Origin: Maribacter huludaoensis
GTDB lineage: Bacteria; Bacteroidota; Bacteroidia; Flavobacteriales; Flavobacteriaceae
Assembly: GCF_029350945.1 (NCBI RefSeq)
Contig: NZ_JARKMS010000004.1
Coordinates: 343,945-407,944, forward strand
Direction: 5' to 3'
Length of the DNA stretch: 64,000 nt
Shown here in pieces: positions 53,550-64,000 of the stretch. The notes beneath the pieces are model-generated. The model saw only the letters and a list, made by a program, of their open reading frames with translations. It was not told the origin of the DNA and did not search any database. The translations under genes and the position numbers were made by a program. Each line of letters starts with the position of its first letter. The first letter of the stretch is position 1.

Positions 53550-53760
53550 GATACCTAAACGTAATGCGGGGTTTGAGCTAAGTCAAAAGGTCTGTGTATA
53601 TTTATAAAGTCGCTAGATTGAAAATTACAACTGAGTGAAATGCTCATATTTAGTTTTGGAAAAAAGAAAATGTCAAATAAGCTAGGAGCTTTAGCCTAAT
53701 GCGTAGACGGAAGATAAGTACAAAAACACCTACTATTATTCATAAATTAACCGCATTACA
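53550..53760 (+). repeat. attC-like imperfect palindrome, copy 2 (left end cut by IS110)
   Basis: CCTAAACGTAATGCGGGG at 53555-53572 is the counterpart of the inner left arm of copy 1; AGGTCTGTGTATATTTATAA and GCGTAGACGGAA are shared with copy 1. The right arm is shorter: CCGCATTAC at 53751-53759 pairs with GTAATGCGG at 53562-53570. The expected outer arm after it is missing, so this copy may be degraded. Confidence 0.55.
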
Positions 53761-53782
53761 AATTCTAATAATTTAAGAATTA

Positions 53783-54379
53783 ATGAAAAAGACATTAAAT
53801 GATTTAACTAAAGAGGATTGGAATACACTTTTTCCGATAGAATTGGTGGACCATAATCCTGAATGGATAAACATTTTTGAAAACGAGAAAAAACGGATTT
53901 TAGATAAGGTTGGTAATGAAAAGATTTTACGTATTGAGCATTTTGGGAGTTCATCAATTCCTTTGATAAAATCCAAACCATATATCGATTTAATGATTGA
54001 AATACCTAAAGCATATTTGTTTGATAAAAATTTGATTGAACAATTTACGCAATTGGGCTACGCTCATTTTAAAGTGCCAGCAAGAGAAGATATAAAGGAA
54101 TATTCATCATTTGGAAAAGGATATAATTTGGAGGGCAAAAAAGAACAAATTTTTCATATCCATATGTGCCCAAAAGATAATGTGATGTGGAAACAAATAG
54201 ATTTTCGAGACTATCTGAATACCAATAAAATACGAGCGAAAGAGTACGAAAATTTGAAACTTGAGCTAGCCTCTAAATTTAAAAATGATAGAGGTTCCTA
54301 TGTCCTAGGAAAGACAGATTTTGTCAACGAAACATTAGAAATAATCAGCAGAAAAAGCGGCGAGCAACAGGGTGTATAA
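53783..54379 (+). CDS. GrpB-family (UPF0157) nucleotidyltransferase-like protein
   Basis: 198 residues. The family marks VDHNPEWINIFENEKKRI, IEHFGSSSIPLIKSKPYIDLMIEI (GSS with two later Asp/Asp-type positions of the nucleotidyltransferase fold) and FHIHMCP, FRDYL are all present. GrpB proteins are of uncertain function. It begins 23 bp after the second attC-like copy, so it may be a third cassette, but no matching downstream palindrome was found. Confidence 0.85.
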   Translation: MKKTLNDLTKEDWNTLFPIELVDHNPEWINIFENEKKRILDKVGNEKILRIEHFGSSSIPLIKSKPYIDLMIEIPKAYLFDKNLIEQFTQLGYAHFKVPAREDIKEYSSFGKGYNLEGKKEQIFHIHMCPKDNVMWKQIDFRDYLNTNKIRAKEYENLKLELASKFKNDRGSYVLGKTDFVNETLEIISRKSGEQQGV

Positions 54380-54432
54380 ATCCATAGCTAATCAATGCTA
54401 AACTAAAAAGTTTATTTGCATTTGAAAACCCA

Positions 54433-54449
54433 CCAAATTTTTAATTTGG
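54433..54449 (+). terminator. Weak terminator after the GrpB-family gene
   Basis: CCAAATT, loop TTT, AATTTGG, followed by CTTTTATTTTT. The stem is A/T rich with 7 bp. Confidence 0.5.
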
Positions 54450-54604
54450 CTTTTATTTTTAGTCTTTAAAAGTAAGTACATTTTTACACGCTATGTTTTA
54501 AACACAAGTCAGTTAAAATTTACTTCATTAAACATTTTATTATAAAATATTGTAACAAACTGACTTGAAATTTTACCTATAGACGGTAATCATAAAGTAC
54601 TGAT

Positions 54605-54844
54605 ATGAAATTAGGTAAAGTTTTGGAAATTATTGGATGCATTTTAATTGGTATAGGAATGTTGGCTAGAATAGTTATAAAACTCTCTGATGGAGAAATA
54701 CCGGACATGCTTTCGGAATTTCAATTCCTAAAATTTCTAGGTTTTGTTTTTTTGATTTCAGGAGTGGTCATTATGGAAGTTAGGAAAAGAAGGACCAACA
54801 GCAAAAATAAAAATGCGCTTACGAAGCCTATTATAGAGCAATAG
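54605..54844 (+). CDS. Small two-helix membrane protein
   Basis: 79 residues. Helices near 6-26 (VLEIIGCILIGIGMLARIVI) and 44-60 (FLGFVFLISGVVIMEV), then a basic tail. No family recognised. It is followed 2 bp later by another tiny membrane protein, which makes both more credible as a small operon. Confidence 0.6.
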   Translation: MKLGKVLEIIGCILIGIGMLARIVIKLSDGEIPDMLSEFQFLKFLGFVFLISGVVIMEVRKRRTNSKNKNALTKPIIEQ

Positions 54845-54846
54845 TT

Positions 54847-54996
54847 ATGGATAGGAATAAGAACTATGCGGTATCTGTCGTTATTGGTATTCTCGGTTTT
54901 TTTATTGCCTTAGGCTTATTGTTTCAAGGAAGATTTTTGATTGCTATTTTCAGTGTTATTACATGTATTCAACTACTAAGGAAAGAATCAAAATAA
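54847..54996 (+). CDS. Small membrane protein, 49 residues
   Basis: ATG 54847, TAA 54994-54996. The sequence MDRNKNYAVSVVIGILGFF continues into two short hydrophobic stretches separated by FQGRF and ends with a basic tail RKESK. The 2-bp gap from the preceding gene and the positive-inside charge pattern support it. No homologue known to me. Confidence 0.5.
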   Translation: MDRNKNYAVSVVIGILGFFIALGLLFQGRFLIAIFSVITCIQLLRKESK

Positions 54997-58537
<3,541 letters not shown>

Positions 58538-58586
58538 AATCTTATTATTGATCAGAATTTTAAATAGTAGAAAGTATATTTAGACC

Positions 58587-59720
58587 ATGAAGAAAAGCAT
58601 GCAATATGTAGCCTTGATCGTTTTTGGTGTATTGATGGTCAATTGTAAGTCAGAACCCAAGAAAGACAAAATAACACAAGAAGAGAAAACCGAGAATGAA
58701 AAGCCTACACCGGTAATAGATCATACGGTATTGAATGAAAAACCGGAAGGAGTAACTGCTCCTGAAGGTATGGTTTGGGTGCCGGGCGCTGTTTTTAAAC
58801 AAGGTGCTGTTAATAATGATAAAATAGCAATGGATCATGAAAAGCCGGCAATCGATGTAATGGTAGATGGTTTTTTTATGGACGTTACCGAAGTGACCAA
58901 TGCACAATTTTCTGCATTTGTAAAAGCAACAGGTTATGTAACGGTAGCAGAAAGGGGAATTGATTGGGAAGAATTGAAAAAGCAAGTACCGGCAGGCACA
59001 GAAAAACTGCACGATTCCATATTGCAGCCCGGTTCATTGACTTTTAAAAAAGCAAAATCTTCAGTACCTAATCTTTATGATTTTTCCCAGTGGTGGAATT
59101 GGACCATTGGCGCAGATTGGAAACACCCTAACGGACCAAAGAGTTCCATAAAGGGAAAAGAGGATTACCCGGTAGTACAGGTTTCATACGAAGATGCATT
59201 GGCTTATTGCGAATGGGCAAATAGGCGCTTGCCTACAGAGGCGGAATGGGAGCTGGCATCAAGAGCGGGTTCATATGGTACCATTTATAATTGGGGCGAT
59301 GATGTATCCGTTCTTGCGGAAAAAGCGAATACGTGGGAAGGAGAATTTCCTGTTGAAAATACCTTGGCAGATGGTTTTGAACTTAGGGCTCCCGTAAAAT
59401 CATATCCGCCAAATGCATTGGGATTATATGATATGGCAGGTAATGTATGGGAATGGACCAGTGATTGGTATAATAGCGATTATTACAAAGAAGCTAAATC
59501 TAAAAATACGGTTTTGGTAAATCCCAAAGGAGCAGAAAGTCCGTACACACCAAATAACCCGCTTGCAAAAGAAAGAGTGATCAAAGGAGGGTCCTTTTTG
59601 TGTAGTGCATCATATTGCGCAAGTTACCGTGTATCTGCAAGAATGAGGTCCAGTATGGATTCCTCATTAGAGCATACAGGTTTTAGAACAGTTGCAACTG
59701 CTGAAATGTTGAAAAACTAG
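58587..59720 (+). CDS. Lipoprotein with formylglycine-generating enzyme (FGE-sulfatase) domain
   Basis: 377 residues. N-terminal lipoprotein signal with Cys20 (GVLMVNCKSE). The FGE domain covers about 60-375: MVWVPGAVFKQG, EVTNAQFSAFVKATGY, RLPTEAEWE, LYDMAGNVWEWTSDWY. It keeps both active-site cysteines, Cys339 and Cys344 (GGSFLCSASYC), as in true FGE, so it may convert a cysteine of sulfatases to formylglycine. Export of such an enzyme is notable, because formylglycine is normally made on unfolded chains. No sulfatase gene is in the window. Confidence 0.9.
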   Translation: MKKSMQYVALIVFGVLMVNCKSEPKKDKITQEEKTENEKPTPVIDHTVLNEKPEGVTAPEGMVWVPGAVFKQGAVNNDKIAMDHEKPAIDVMVDGFFMDVTEVTNAQFSAFVKATGYVTVAERGIDWEELKKQVPAGTEKLHDSILQPGSLTFKKAKSSVPNLYDFSQWWNWTIGADWKHPNGPKSSIKGKEDYPVVQVSYEDALAYCEWANRRLPTEAEWELASRAGSYGTIYNWGDDVSVLAEKANTWEGEFPVENTLADGFELRAPVKSYPPNALGLYDMAGNVWEWTSDWYNSDYYKEAKSKNTVLVNPKGAESPYTPNNPLAKERVIKGGSFLCSASYCASYRVSARMRSSMDSSLEHTGFRTVATAEMLKN

Positions 59721-59732
59721 ACAAAGATGATA

Positions 59733-60428
59733 TTAATCTATGCAGTTTAATAGTTGATCAAGTTCAACAATTTTTGCACGGCTAATTGGTATTTTCTTGT
59801 TTTGAATTTCTATGAATTCATGGTTATAGCGTTCAACCATTTTTAGGTTAACGATATAAGATTTATGAATTCTAATGAACTTATCCGCTTCCAATCGTTT
59901 GTTAAAAGCGTTCATTGTAGATAATATAATGTAATTACGTTCTTGGGTCACTACTTTTACGTAGTCGCCTAAAGCTTCAACATAGAGAATACCATGAACA
60001 TTAAGTTCAACCTGTTTTAAATTGTGTTTTACCGTAATCTTATTTTCGGGTTGTTTGTTTTTAATGAACTTGATTTTGTCTATGGCTTTTGTAATAGCGA
60101 TGTTGAACCGTTCATTACTATATGGTTTTAAAAGAAAATCGGTAACGTTGAATTCAAAAGCTTCAAGTGCATATTTCTGGTCATGGCTGGTAATTATAAC
60201 TTGAGGGGTTATTTTTAATCCTGCAAGAAACTCAAAGCCGTTCATCACCGGCATTTCAATATCTAAAAATAAAAAATCTACGTTCAATTCATTTACTAGG
60301 GCAAGACTTTCATTGGTAGCACTTGAAGAATGTACCAGTTTTAGGTTTTTATTATGCTGAATAATTTGCTCTAGAAGTTTCCTTTGTGTGTTAGAATCTT
60401 CTATAATAGCACATTTAAAGGTTTTCAT
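59733..60428 (-). CDS. LytTR-family response regulator, orphan
   Basis: 231 residues. Receiver domain with phospho-acceptor Asp56 (DFLFLDIEMPVMNG) and Lys in FLLKPYSN; LytTR domain from about 135 (VEALGDYVKVV, FIRIHKSYIVNLKMV, IPISRAKI). No histidine kinase gene is adjacent, so the partner is elsewhere. Convergent with the FGE gene, 12 bp apart. Confidence 0.92.
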   Translation of the reverse strand: MKTFKCAIIEDSNTQRKLLEQIIQHNKNLKLVHSSSATNESLALVNELNVDFLFLDIEMPVMNGFEFLAGLKITPQVIITSHDQKYALEAFEFNVTDFLLKPYSNERFNIAITKAIDKIKFIKNKQPENKITVKHNLKQVELNVHGILYVEALGDYVKVVTQERNYIILSTMNAFNKRLEADKFIRIHKSYIVNLKMVERYNHEFIEIQNKKIPISRAKIVELDQLLNCID

Positions 60429-60585
60429 TCGATAATAATATAAGTTCTATTATACATACGTAAAGAATGGGGGAAAGTTCGTTTTTTCTTTATTTAATGT
60501 ATTCTTAAAGTTAGAAAAACAGGCGAAAAATAGTAAATAGTTATCTTCATAGCTAATATTCGTATAAAAACTTTTGATAACTATA

Positions 60586-60617
60586 TTGTAAGTTTTTAGC
60601 TCAAAAACCTACTTTTG
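60586..60617 (+). promoter_or_regulatory. Promoter of trxB
   Basis: -33 box TTG at 60586-60588, spacing of 21 bp, -7 box TACTTTTG (perfect TAnnTTTG) at 60610-60617, 32 bp before the start codon. This is a complete Flavobacterium-type promoter. Confidence 0.7.
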
Positions 60618-60649
60618 TAGTAGAGAATTTAATAGAACCACTTGATATT

Positions 60650-61633
60650 ATGTCTGATAAAATAGAACGTGTAAAAACATTGATTATAGGATCCGGTCCT
60701 GCAGGGTATACAGCTGCAATATATGCTGCCCGTGCAGATTTAAAGCCTGTTATGTATACAGGTATGGAGCCAGGGGGTCAATTGACCACCACAACGGAAG
60801 TAGATAATTTTCCTGGATATCCGGAGGGGATAGACGGTCCTACTATGATGGTACAATTGCAACAACAAGCAGAACGTTTTGGTACCGAGGTTAGAATAGG
60901 TATGATCACTTCTGTAGAATTTTCAAAGGAAAAAGGAGGTATTCATAAGGTAGTTGCGGACAATGATAAGGTAATAGAGGCAGAAACGGTTATTATTTCT
61001 ACCGGAGCATCTGCCAAGTATCTTAATATTCCTAGTGAGCAACGTTTGCGTGGGGGCGGTGTATCTGCCTGCGCAGTGTGCGACGGTTTCTTTTATAAGG
61101 GTCAAGATGTTGCCATAGTAGGTGCGGGTGATACTGCCGCTGAAGAAGCGTCTTATTTGGCCAACATTTGTAATAAAGTAACCATGTTGGTACGTAGAGA
61201 TGAGATGAGAGCCTCTAAAGCAATGCAACATAGGGTACACAGTATAAAGAATATTGATGTACGTTACAATACCGAAGTTGATGAAGTACTAGGTGATCAG
61301 GTTGTTGAAGGTTTACGTATGGTAAACAACCAAACAGGTGAAAAGGAAGAAATTGCTATTACCGGTATCTTTATCGCAATTGGTCATAAACCAAATACGG
61401 ATATATTTAAAGGTCAGTTAGATATGGATGAAACTGGTTACCTTATAACAGAAGGTAAGTCTACCAAGACTAATTTACCTGGTGTTTTTGCCAGTGGAGA
61501 TGCACAAGACAAAGAATACAGGCAAGCGGTTACCGCTGCTGGATCTGGTTGTATGGCTGCTTTGGATGCTGAGCGTTATTTGGCAGCCATTGGTTCTGTT
61601 GAGGAAGCAGTAGCAGACCAATATAAATTATAG
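60650..61633 (+). CDS. trxB: Thioredoxin reductase
   Basis: 327 residues. FAD site GSGPAGYTAAIYAARA, the redox pair in CAVC (Cys141, Cys144), NADPH site GAGDTAAEEA with the HRRxxxR-like VRRDEMRAS, and the C-terminal FAD motif GVFASGDAQD. It reduces thioredoxin with NADPH in the cytoplasm. Own promoter and terminator; monocistronic. Confidence 0.97.
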   Translation: MSDKIERVKTLIIGSGPAGYTAAIYAARADLKPVMYTGMEPGGQLTTTTEVDNFPGYPEGIDGPTMMVQLQQQAERFGTEVRIGMITSVEFSKEKGGIHKVVADNDKVIEAETVIISTGASAKYLNIPSEQRLRGGGVSACAVCDGFFYKGQDVAIVGAGDTAAEEASYLANICNKVTMLVRRDEMRASKAMQHRVHSIKNIDVRYNTEVDEVLGDQVVEGLRMVNNQTGEKEEIAITGIFIAIGHKPNTDIFKGQLDMDETGYLITEGKSTKTNLPGVFASGDAQDKEYRQAVTAAGSGCMAALDAERYLAAIGSVEEAVADQYKL

Positions 61634-61649
61634 TAAAAAAGTTTTAAAT

Positions 61650-61677
61650 AAAGGCCCATTCATTTAAATGGGCCTTT
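61650..61677 (+). terminator. Terminator after trxB
   Basis: AAAGGCCCATT, loop of six, AATGGGCCTTT and more T. It works for trxB and perhaps also for the convergent gene ending at 61697. Confidence 0.9.
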
Positions 61678-61696
61678 TTTGTTTTTTAATTCAAGG

Positions 61697-62143
61697 TCAA
61701 TCTATTCTAACATAGTTTTCAGAGAAGGTACGGTTACCTTCTTCGTCTAAACTAATTTGACTAAACCTATCATTGCTAAGCTGAAGTTCAAATGTAAATA
61801 TGCGCATGGTGTCCATAGCTTGGATCATTTCATTATCTCCATATTCCAGTGTTTCCATTAATTTATCTTCTGTAATATTATAAGTACCGTAACCAAATCT
61901 ACCTACTTTGTCCACGGGTACATATCTGGTCCACATAATTTTTCCGTTATAATACATTTTAACCTGTCTGTACCCATCTGCTGTAGGTATGGTATCAATA
62001 ACTTGTTGTCCGTCGTAATTATAAAAACTTTCTAGCTCCCAGGTACCTTGTATGGTATGCATATAGTTTTCATTAATAGAATTTGTAGAGGCTGCTGAAA
62101 CCAATAAGAGCATCAACAAAACCAAACCTATAATTTTTTTCAT
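61697..62143 (-). CDS. Exported lipocalin-like protein
   Basis: 148 residues with a signal peptide (MKKIIGLVLLMLLLVSAAS). The mature part starts IQGTWELESFYNYDG, the usual beginning of small lipocalin-like domains, followed by alternating beta strands (KMYYNGKIMWTRYV, FGYGTYNI). Ligand unknown. Ends opposite trxB with a shared hairpin region. Confidence 0.72.
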   Translation of the reverse strand: MKKIIGLVLLMLLLVSAASTNSINENYMHTIQGTWELESFYNYDGQQVIDTIPTADGYRQVKMYYNGKIMWTRYVPVDKVGRFGYGTYNITEDKLMETLEYGDNEMIQAMDTMRIFTFELQLSNDRFSQISLDEEGNRTFSENYVRID

Positions 62144-62272
62144 AGTGATAAGGTGTTAGTTAATAAAAGAGGTGAACGTGTACTAAAAAGATACGAATTA
62201 AATATTAGAATTTAATAAAAAATATAACTAATAATTACGAATAACATAATTAATATCATCTTATTGTATCAA

Positions 62273-63316
62273 TTATTGGGTACATGTGTAAAATGAATTA
62301 AGAATATTGCAAAGAGTTGAAATGTCTTGATTTGTGTGTGAAGCGCTTAAAACTATACGACTCATTAAAGAATCCTTTTCTGTGGGATACCTGAAATTTG
62401 TAACTATTATTCCGTTTTCTTTTAGATAGGTAGCTAGTAATTCATTTTGAAAATTAAAGGTAGGATGCCCCTCTGCAAAGACAAAAATAGAAGTTGTTGA
62501 TAATTTTGATAAGAAGAGCTCGGTATTTTTATGTAATTGAGCTCTTTTTATTTTGATAAGTTCTTCAGCATCCTTAATAGTAGCTAAAGCTGCTGGTGTT
62601 GCCGGGCTGGCGCCACCAAAAAAAGAGGTCTGCTTTAATTGGTCTATACTGTTCAAATTGCCAAAAATGGCACCGGCCTGTACGCCAAATCCCTTGCCCA
62701 ATGAGCATGAGACCAATAGATTTTTTGGCTGTAGTGATTTTAAAAATCTAAAACTGCCTCCGCCGTTTTTGCCTGTAATCCCTATTCCGTGAGAATCATC
62801 TACGATCAAAATGATATCTTCTAACGCTAACCTTTTTAAATAGTTATAATTAGGGTAGTTGTTAGCTTGAAAGTCAATACTATCCAAAAAAAGTACAGGT
62901 GTTTTGTTTGTTAGTTTTTTAATCGAATTTTCTAGTTCCACCCAATTTTCAGATAATTTCTGGTGGTTTCTATATAAAGCGGAATGTGTATTTGGGGCGT
63001 AAAATAGTTGATAGTCAGTAGTGCTAAAATAGTCGCATAACAACTGCCCTGCCAAATACCCGGAAGACAGGGTAATACAACTTTCGCTACCTGACATTTT
63101 TGCCAAGTACGCATCCACTTCATCAAAAATGGATATTTTAATATTAGATTTACGAGAAGCACTGTAAGCTGTGCCATATTTTTTGATATTCTTGATGAAC
63201 AATGATTGAAAATCTGCATTTGTCTGTAATCCCAAATAAGACGTACCGCCAAAATATAGGTATTCCTTACCGTCAACGCTTATAGTTCTATCGGGAAATT
63301 CATCAATAGTAAACAT
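62273..63316 (-). CDS. PLP-dependent AONS-like acyltransferase/aminotransferase fold I
   Basis: 347 residues, shorter than AONS (about 385). Marks: FGGTSYLGLQ, YGTAYSASRKSN, the PLP-ring Asp-Asp-Ser-His-Gly (DDSHG 173-177) and Lys208 (SLGKGFG) forming the Schiff base. Members of this alpha-oxoamine synthase group join an acyl-CoA with an amino acid. The start shares one base with the stop of the dipeptide epimerase gene, so the two are coupled, which suggests an amino acid or peptide pathway and not biotin; the substrate is not known. Confidence 0.85.
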   Translation of the reverse strand: MFTIDEFPDRTISVDGKEYLYFGGTSYLGLQTNADFQSLFIKNIKKYGTAYSASRKSNIKISIFDEVDAYLAKMSGSESCITLSSGYLAGQLLCDYFSTTDYQLFYAPNTHSALYRNHQKLSENWVELENSIKKLTNKTPVLFLDSIDFQANNYPNYNYLKRLALEDIILIVDDSHGIGITGKNGGGSFRFLKSLQPKNLLVSCSLGKGFGVQAGAIFGNLNSIDQLKQTSFFGGASPATPAALATIKDAEELIKIKRAQLHKNTELFLSKLSTTSIFVFAEGHPTFNFQNELLATYLKENGIIVTNFRYPTEKDSLMSRIVLSASHTNQDISTLCNILNSFYTCTQ

Positions 63317-64000
63317 TAATCTAATAATTGAACACCGCTACCGGCAAGTTTAGGGAAAATCACTTTTCCGTCAGGTTCAATATGAACACCCGTTGCAATG
63401 TCACTTTTCAATAATAAAGCACCGTCCATATCCACATAATCTAATTGTGGAATTAATTGAGCAATAGCAGAAATACCTACTGTAGATTCTGTCATACAAC
63501 CAACCATTACACTTATACCTAATTCTTTAGCCTTTTTTATCATGCGTAGGGCAGGGGTAAGGCCGCCACATTTGGTCAGTTTAATATTTATACCACTAAA
63601 ATGTAAAGCGCATTTTTCTACATCACTCTCTACAACACAACTTTCATCAGCAATTACGGGCAATACACAATGGTGCATGACTTCTTCCATACCAGACCAG
63701 TCATCAGCTTTTAAAGGTTGTTCCAAAAACTCTACCCCCAAATCTTTCAAAAGGGGGGCGTTGAATATGGTTTCTTCTGCCGTCCATGCACAGTTGGCAT
63801 CTATTCTAAAAATAGCATTGGTATGTTTTCTTAATTCGCGGACAATTGCGACATCGTCACTAGTACCCAATTTTATTTTATAGATAGGCCAAGGCATTTC
63901 TTGCATTTTTGCCAACATAACCTCAATAGGAGCAATACCAATGGTGTAGTTAGTGGTAGGATATTTTTCAATCTTTGTGCCCCAAACCTCATATAATGGT
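63316..64000 (-). CDS. Dipeptide epimerase (enolase superfamily), 5' end outside the window
   Basis: The frame is open to the window edge, so the N-terminus is missing; the first visible part reads PLYEVWGTKIEKYPTTNYTIG. Active-site marks: the KxK pair in IYKIKLG, metal-binding Asp in FRIDANCAW, Glu in FLEQPLK and Asp in IADESC, and the second catalytic Lys in NIKLTKCGG. L-Ala-D/L-Glu-type epimerases act on murein peptides. Coupled to the AONS-like gene. Confidence 0.9.
   Translation of the reverse strand, partial: PLYEVWGTKIEKYPTTNYTIGIAPIEVMLAKMQEMPWPIYKIKLGTSDDVAIVRELRKHTNAIFRIDANCAWTAEETIFNAPLLKDLGVEFLEQPLKADDWSGMEEVMHHCVLPVIADESCVVESDVEKCALHFSGINIKLTKCGGLTPALRMIKKAKELGISVMVGCMTESTVGISAIAQLIPQLDYVDMDGALLLKSDIATGVHIEPDGKVIFPKLAGSGVQLLD

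Larger units (their letters stand above)
51491..53770 (+). mobile_element. Integron-like gene cassette 2, interrupted by an IS110 element
   Basis: The left boundary GTTGTCAACA (51490-51499) is repeated inverted as TGTTGACAAC at 52338-52347, just after the stop of the gene at 51522-52331, where its attC-like site should begin. That site is cut by the IS and continues at about 53550. The boundary sequence differs from that of cassette 1, as expected for independent cassettes. The right limit is approximate. Confidence 0.55.

Overview
The window comes from a chromosome of a marine-type member of the Flavobacteriaceae (Bacteroidetes); genus not determined. The evidence is a low G+C content, Flavobacterium-type promoters with a -7 box TAnnTTTG, a fused CcoN-CcoO cbb3 oxidase, LytS/LytTR pairs with Reg_prop propellers, a TldD/MoxR/DUF58/BatA block and a secreted LacZ-type GH2 enzyme next to a formylglycine-generating enzyme. 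No rRNA, tRNA or CRISPR was seen.

Layout. 0.3-7.1 kb: three exported proteins of unknown role, a LytS-type hybrid-propeller histidine kinase and its LytTR regulator, and a DUF4262 protein. 7.5-18.4 kb: TldD and TldE-like proteins, then DUF4159, MoxR, DUF58, BatA-like, DUF4175-like and a membrane protein in one close-packed + strand run. 18.4-32.8 kb: a sulfur and respiration island with YeeE/YedE transporters, cytochrome bd (cydAB), a DsrE protein, a TsdA-like dihaem cytochrome and a porin, a DUF2892 protein, a fatty-acid-hydroxylase-like protein, HMA and DUF3365 proteins, a rhodanese, two paralogous persulfide-dioxygenase/rhodanese fusions, a TauE permease, a cysteine-rich Crp/Fnr regulator and DUF983. 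32.9-46.6 kb: a microaerobic block with hemN, two universal stress proteins, the full cco operon (ccoS-NO-Q-P-G-H plus a TauE/SafE-like protein), ccoI and an FNR-like regulator. 46.7-50.6 kb: rpiA, tkt and tal of the pentose phosphate pathway. 50.7-54.4 kb: an integron-like cassette region with attC-like imperfect palindromes, two HEPN-like cassette genes (one frameshifted), an IS110-family element inserted in the second attC-like site, and a GrpB-family gene. 54.6-64 kb: small membrane proteins, GH2 beta-galactosidase, exported FGE-like protein, LytTR regulator, trxB, a lipocalin-like protein, an AONS-like PLP enzyme and a dipeptide epimerase cut by the window end.

The most notable result is regulatory. 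Two sets of 14-bp palindromes with the same geometry sit in front of these genes. In every accepted case the palindrome centre lies exactly 29.5 bp from the first base of a TAnnTTTG-like -7 box, which puts it near -41.5 from the expected start of transcription. Set 1 (GTAAC-N4-GTTAC) precedes eight sulfur and bd-oxidase transcription units and the operon of the cysteine-rich Crp-type gene at 31694-32326. Set 2 (TGAY-N4-RTCA) precedes hemN, ccoS, ccoI, the FNR-like gene and a universal stress gene. The two regulators differ at the recognition-helix position equivalent to CRP Glu181 (Val in the first, Glu in the second), which fits the A versus G difference between the two operators.

The second notable result is the cassette structure at 50.7-53.8 kb, where each of two consecutive genes is bounded by its own exact 10-11 bp inverted repeat, as expected for cassettes that recombine through attC-type sites.
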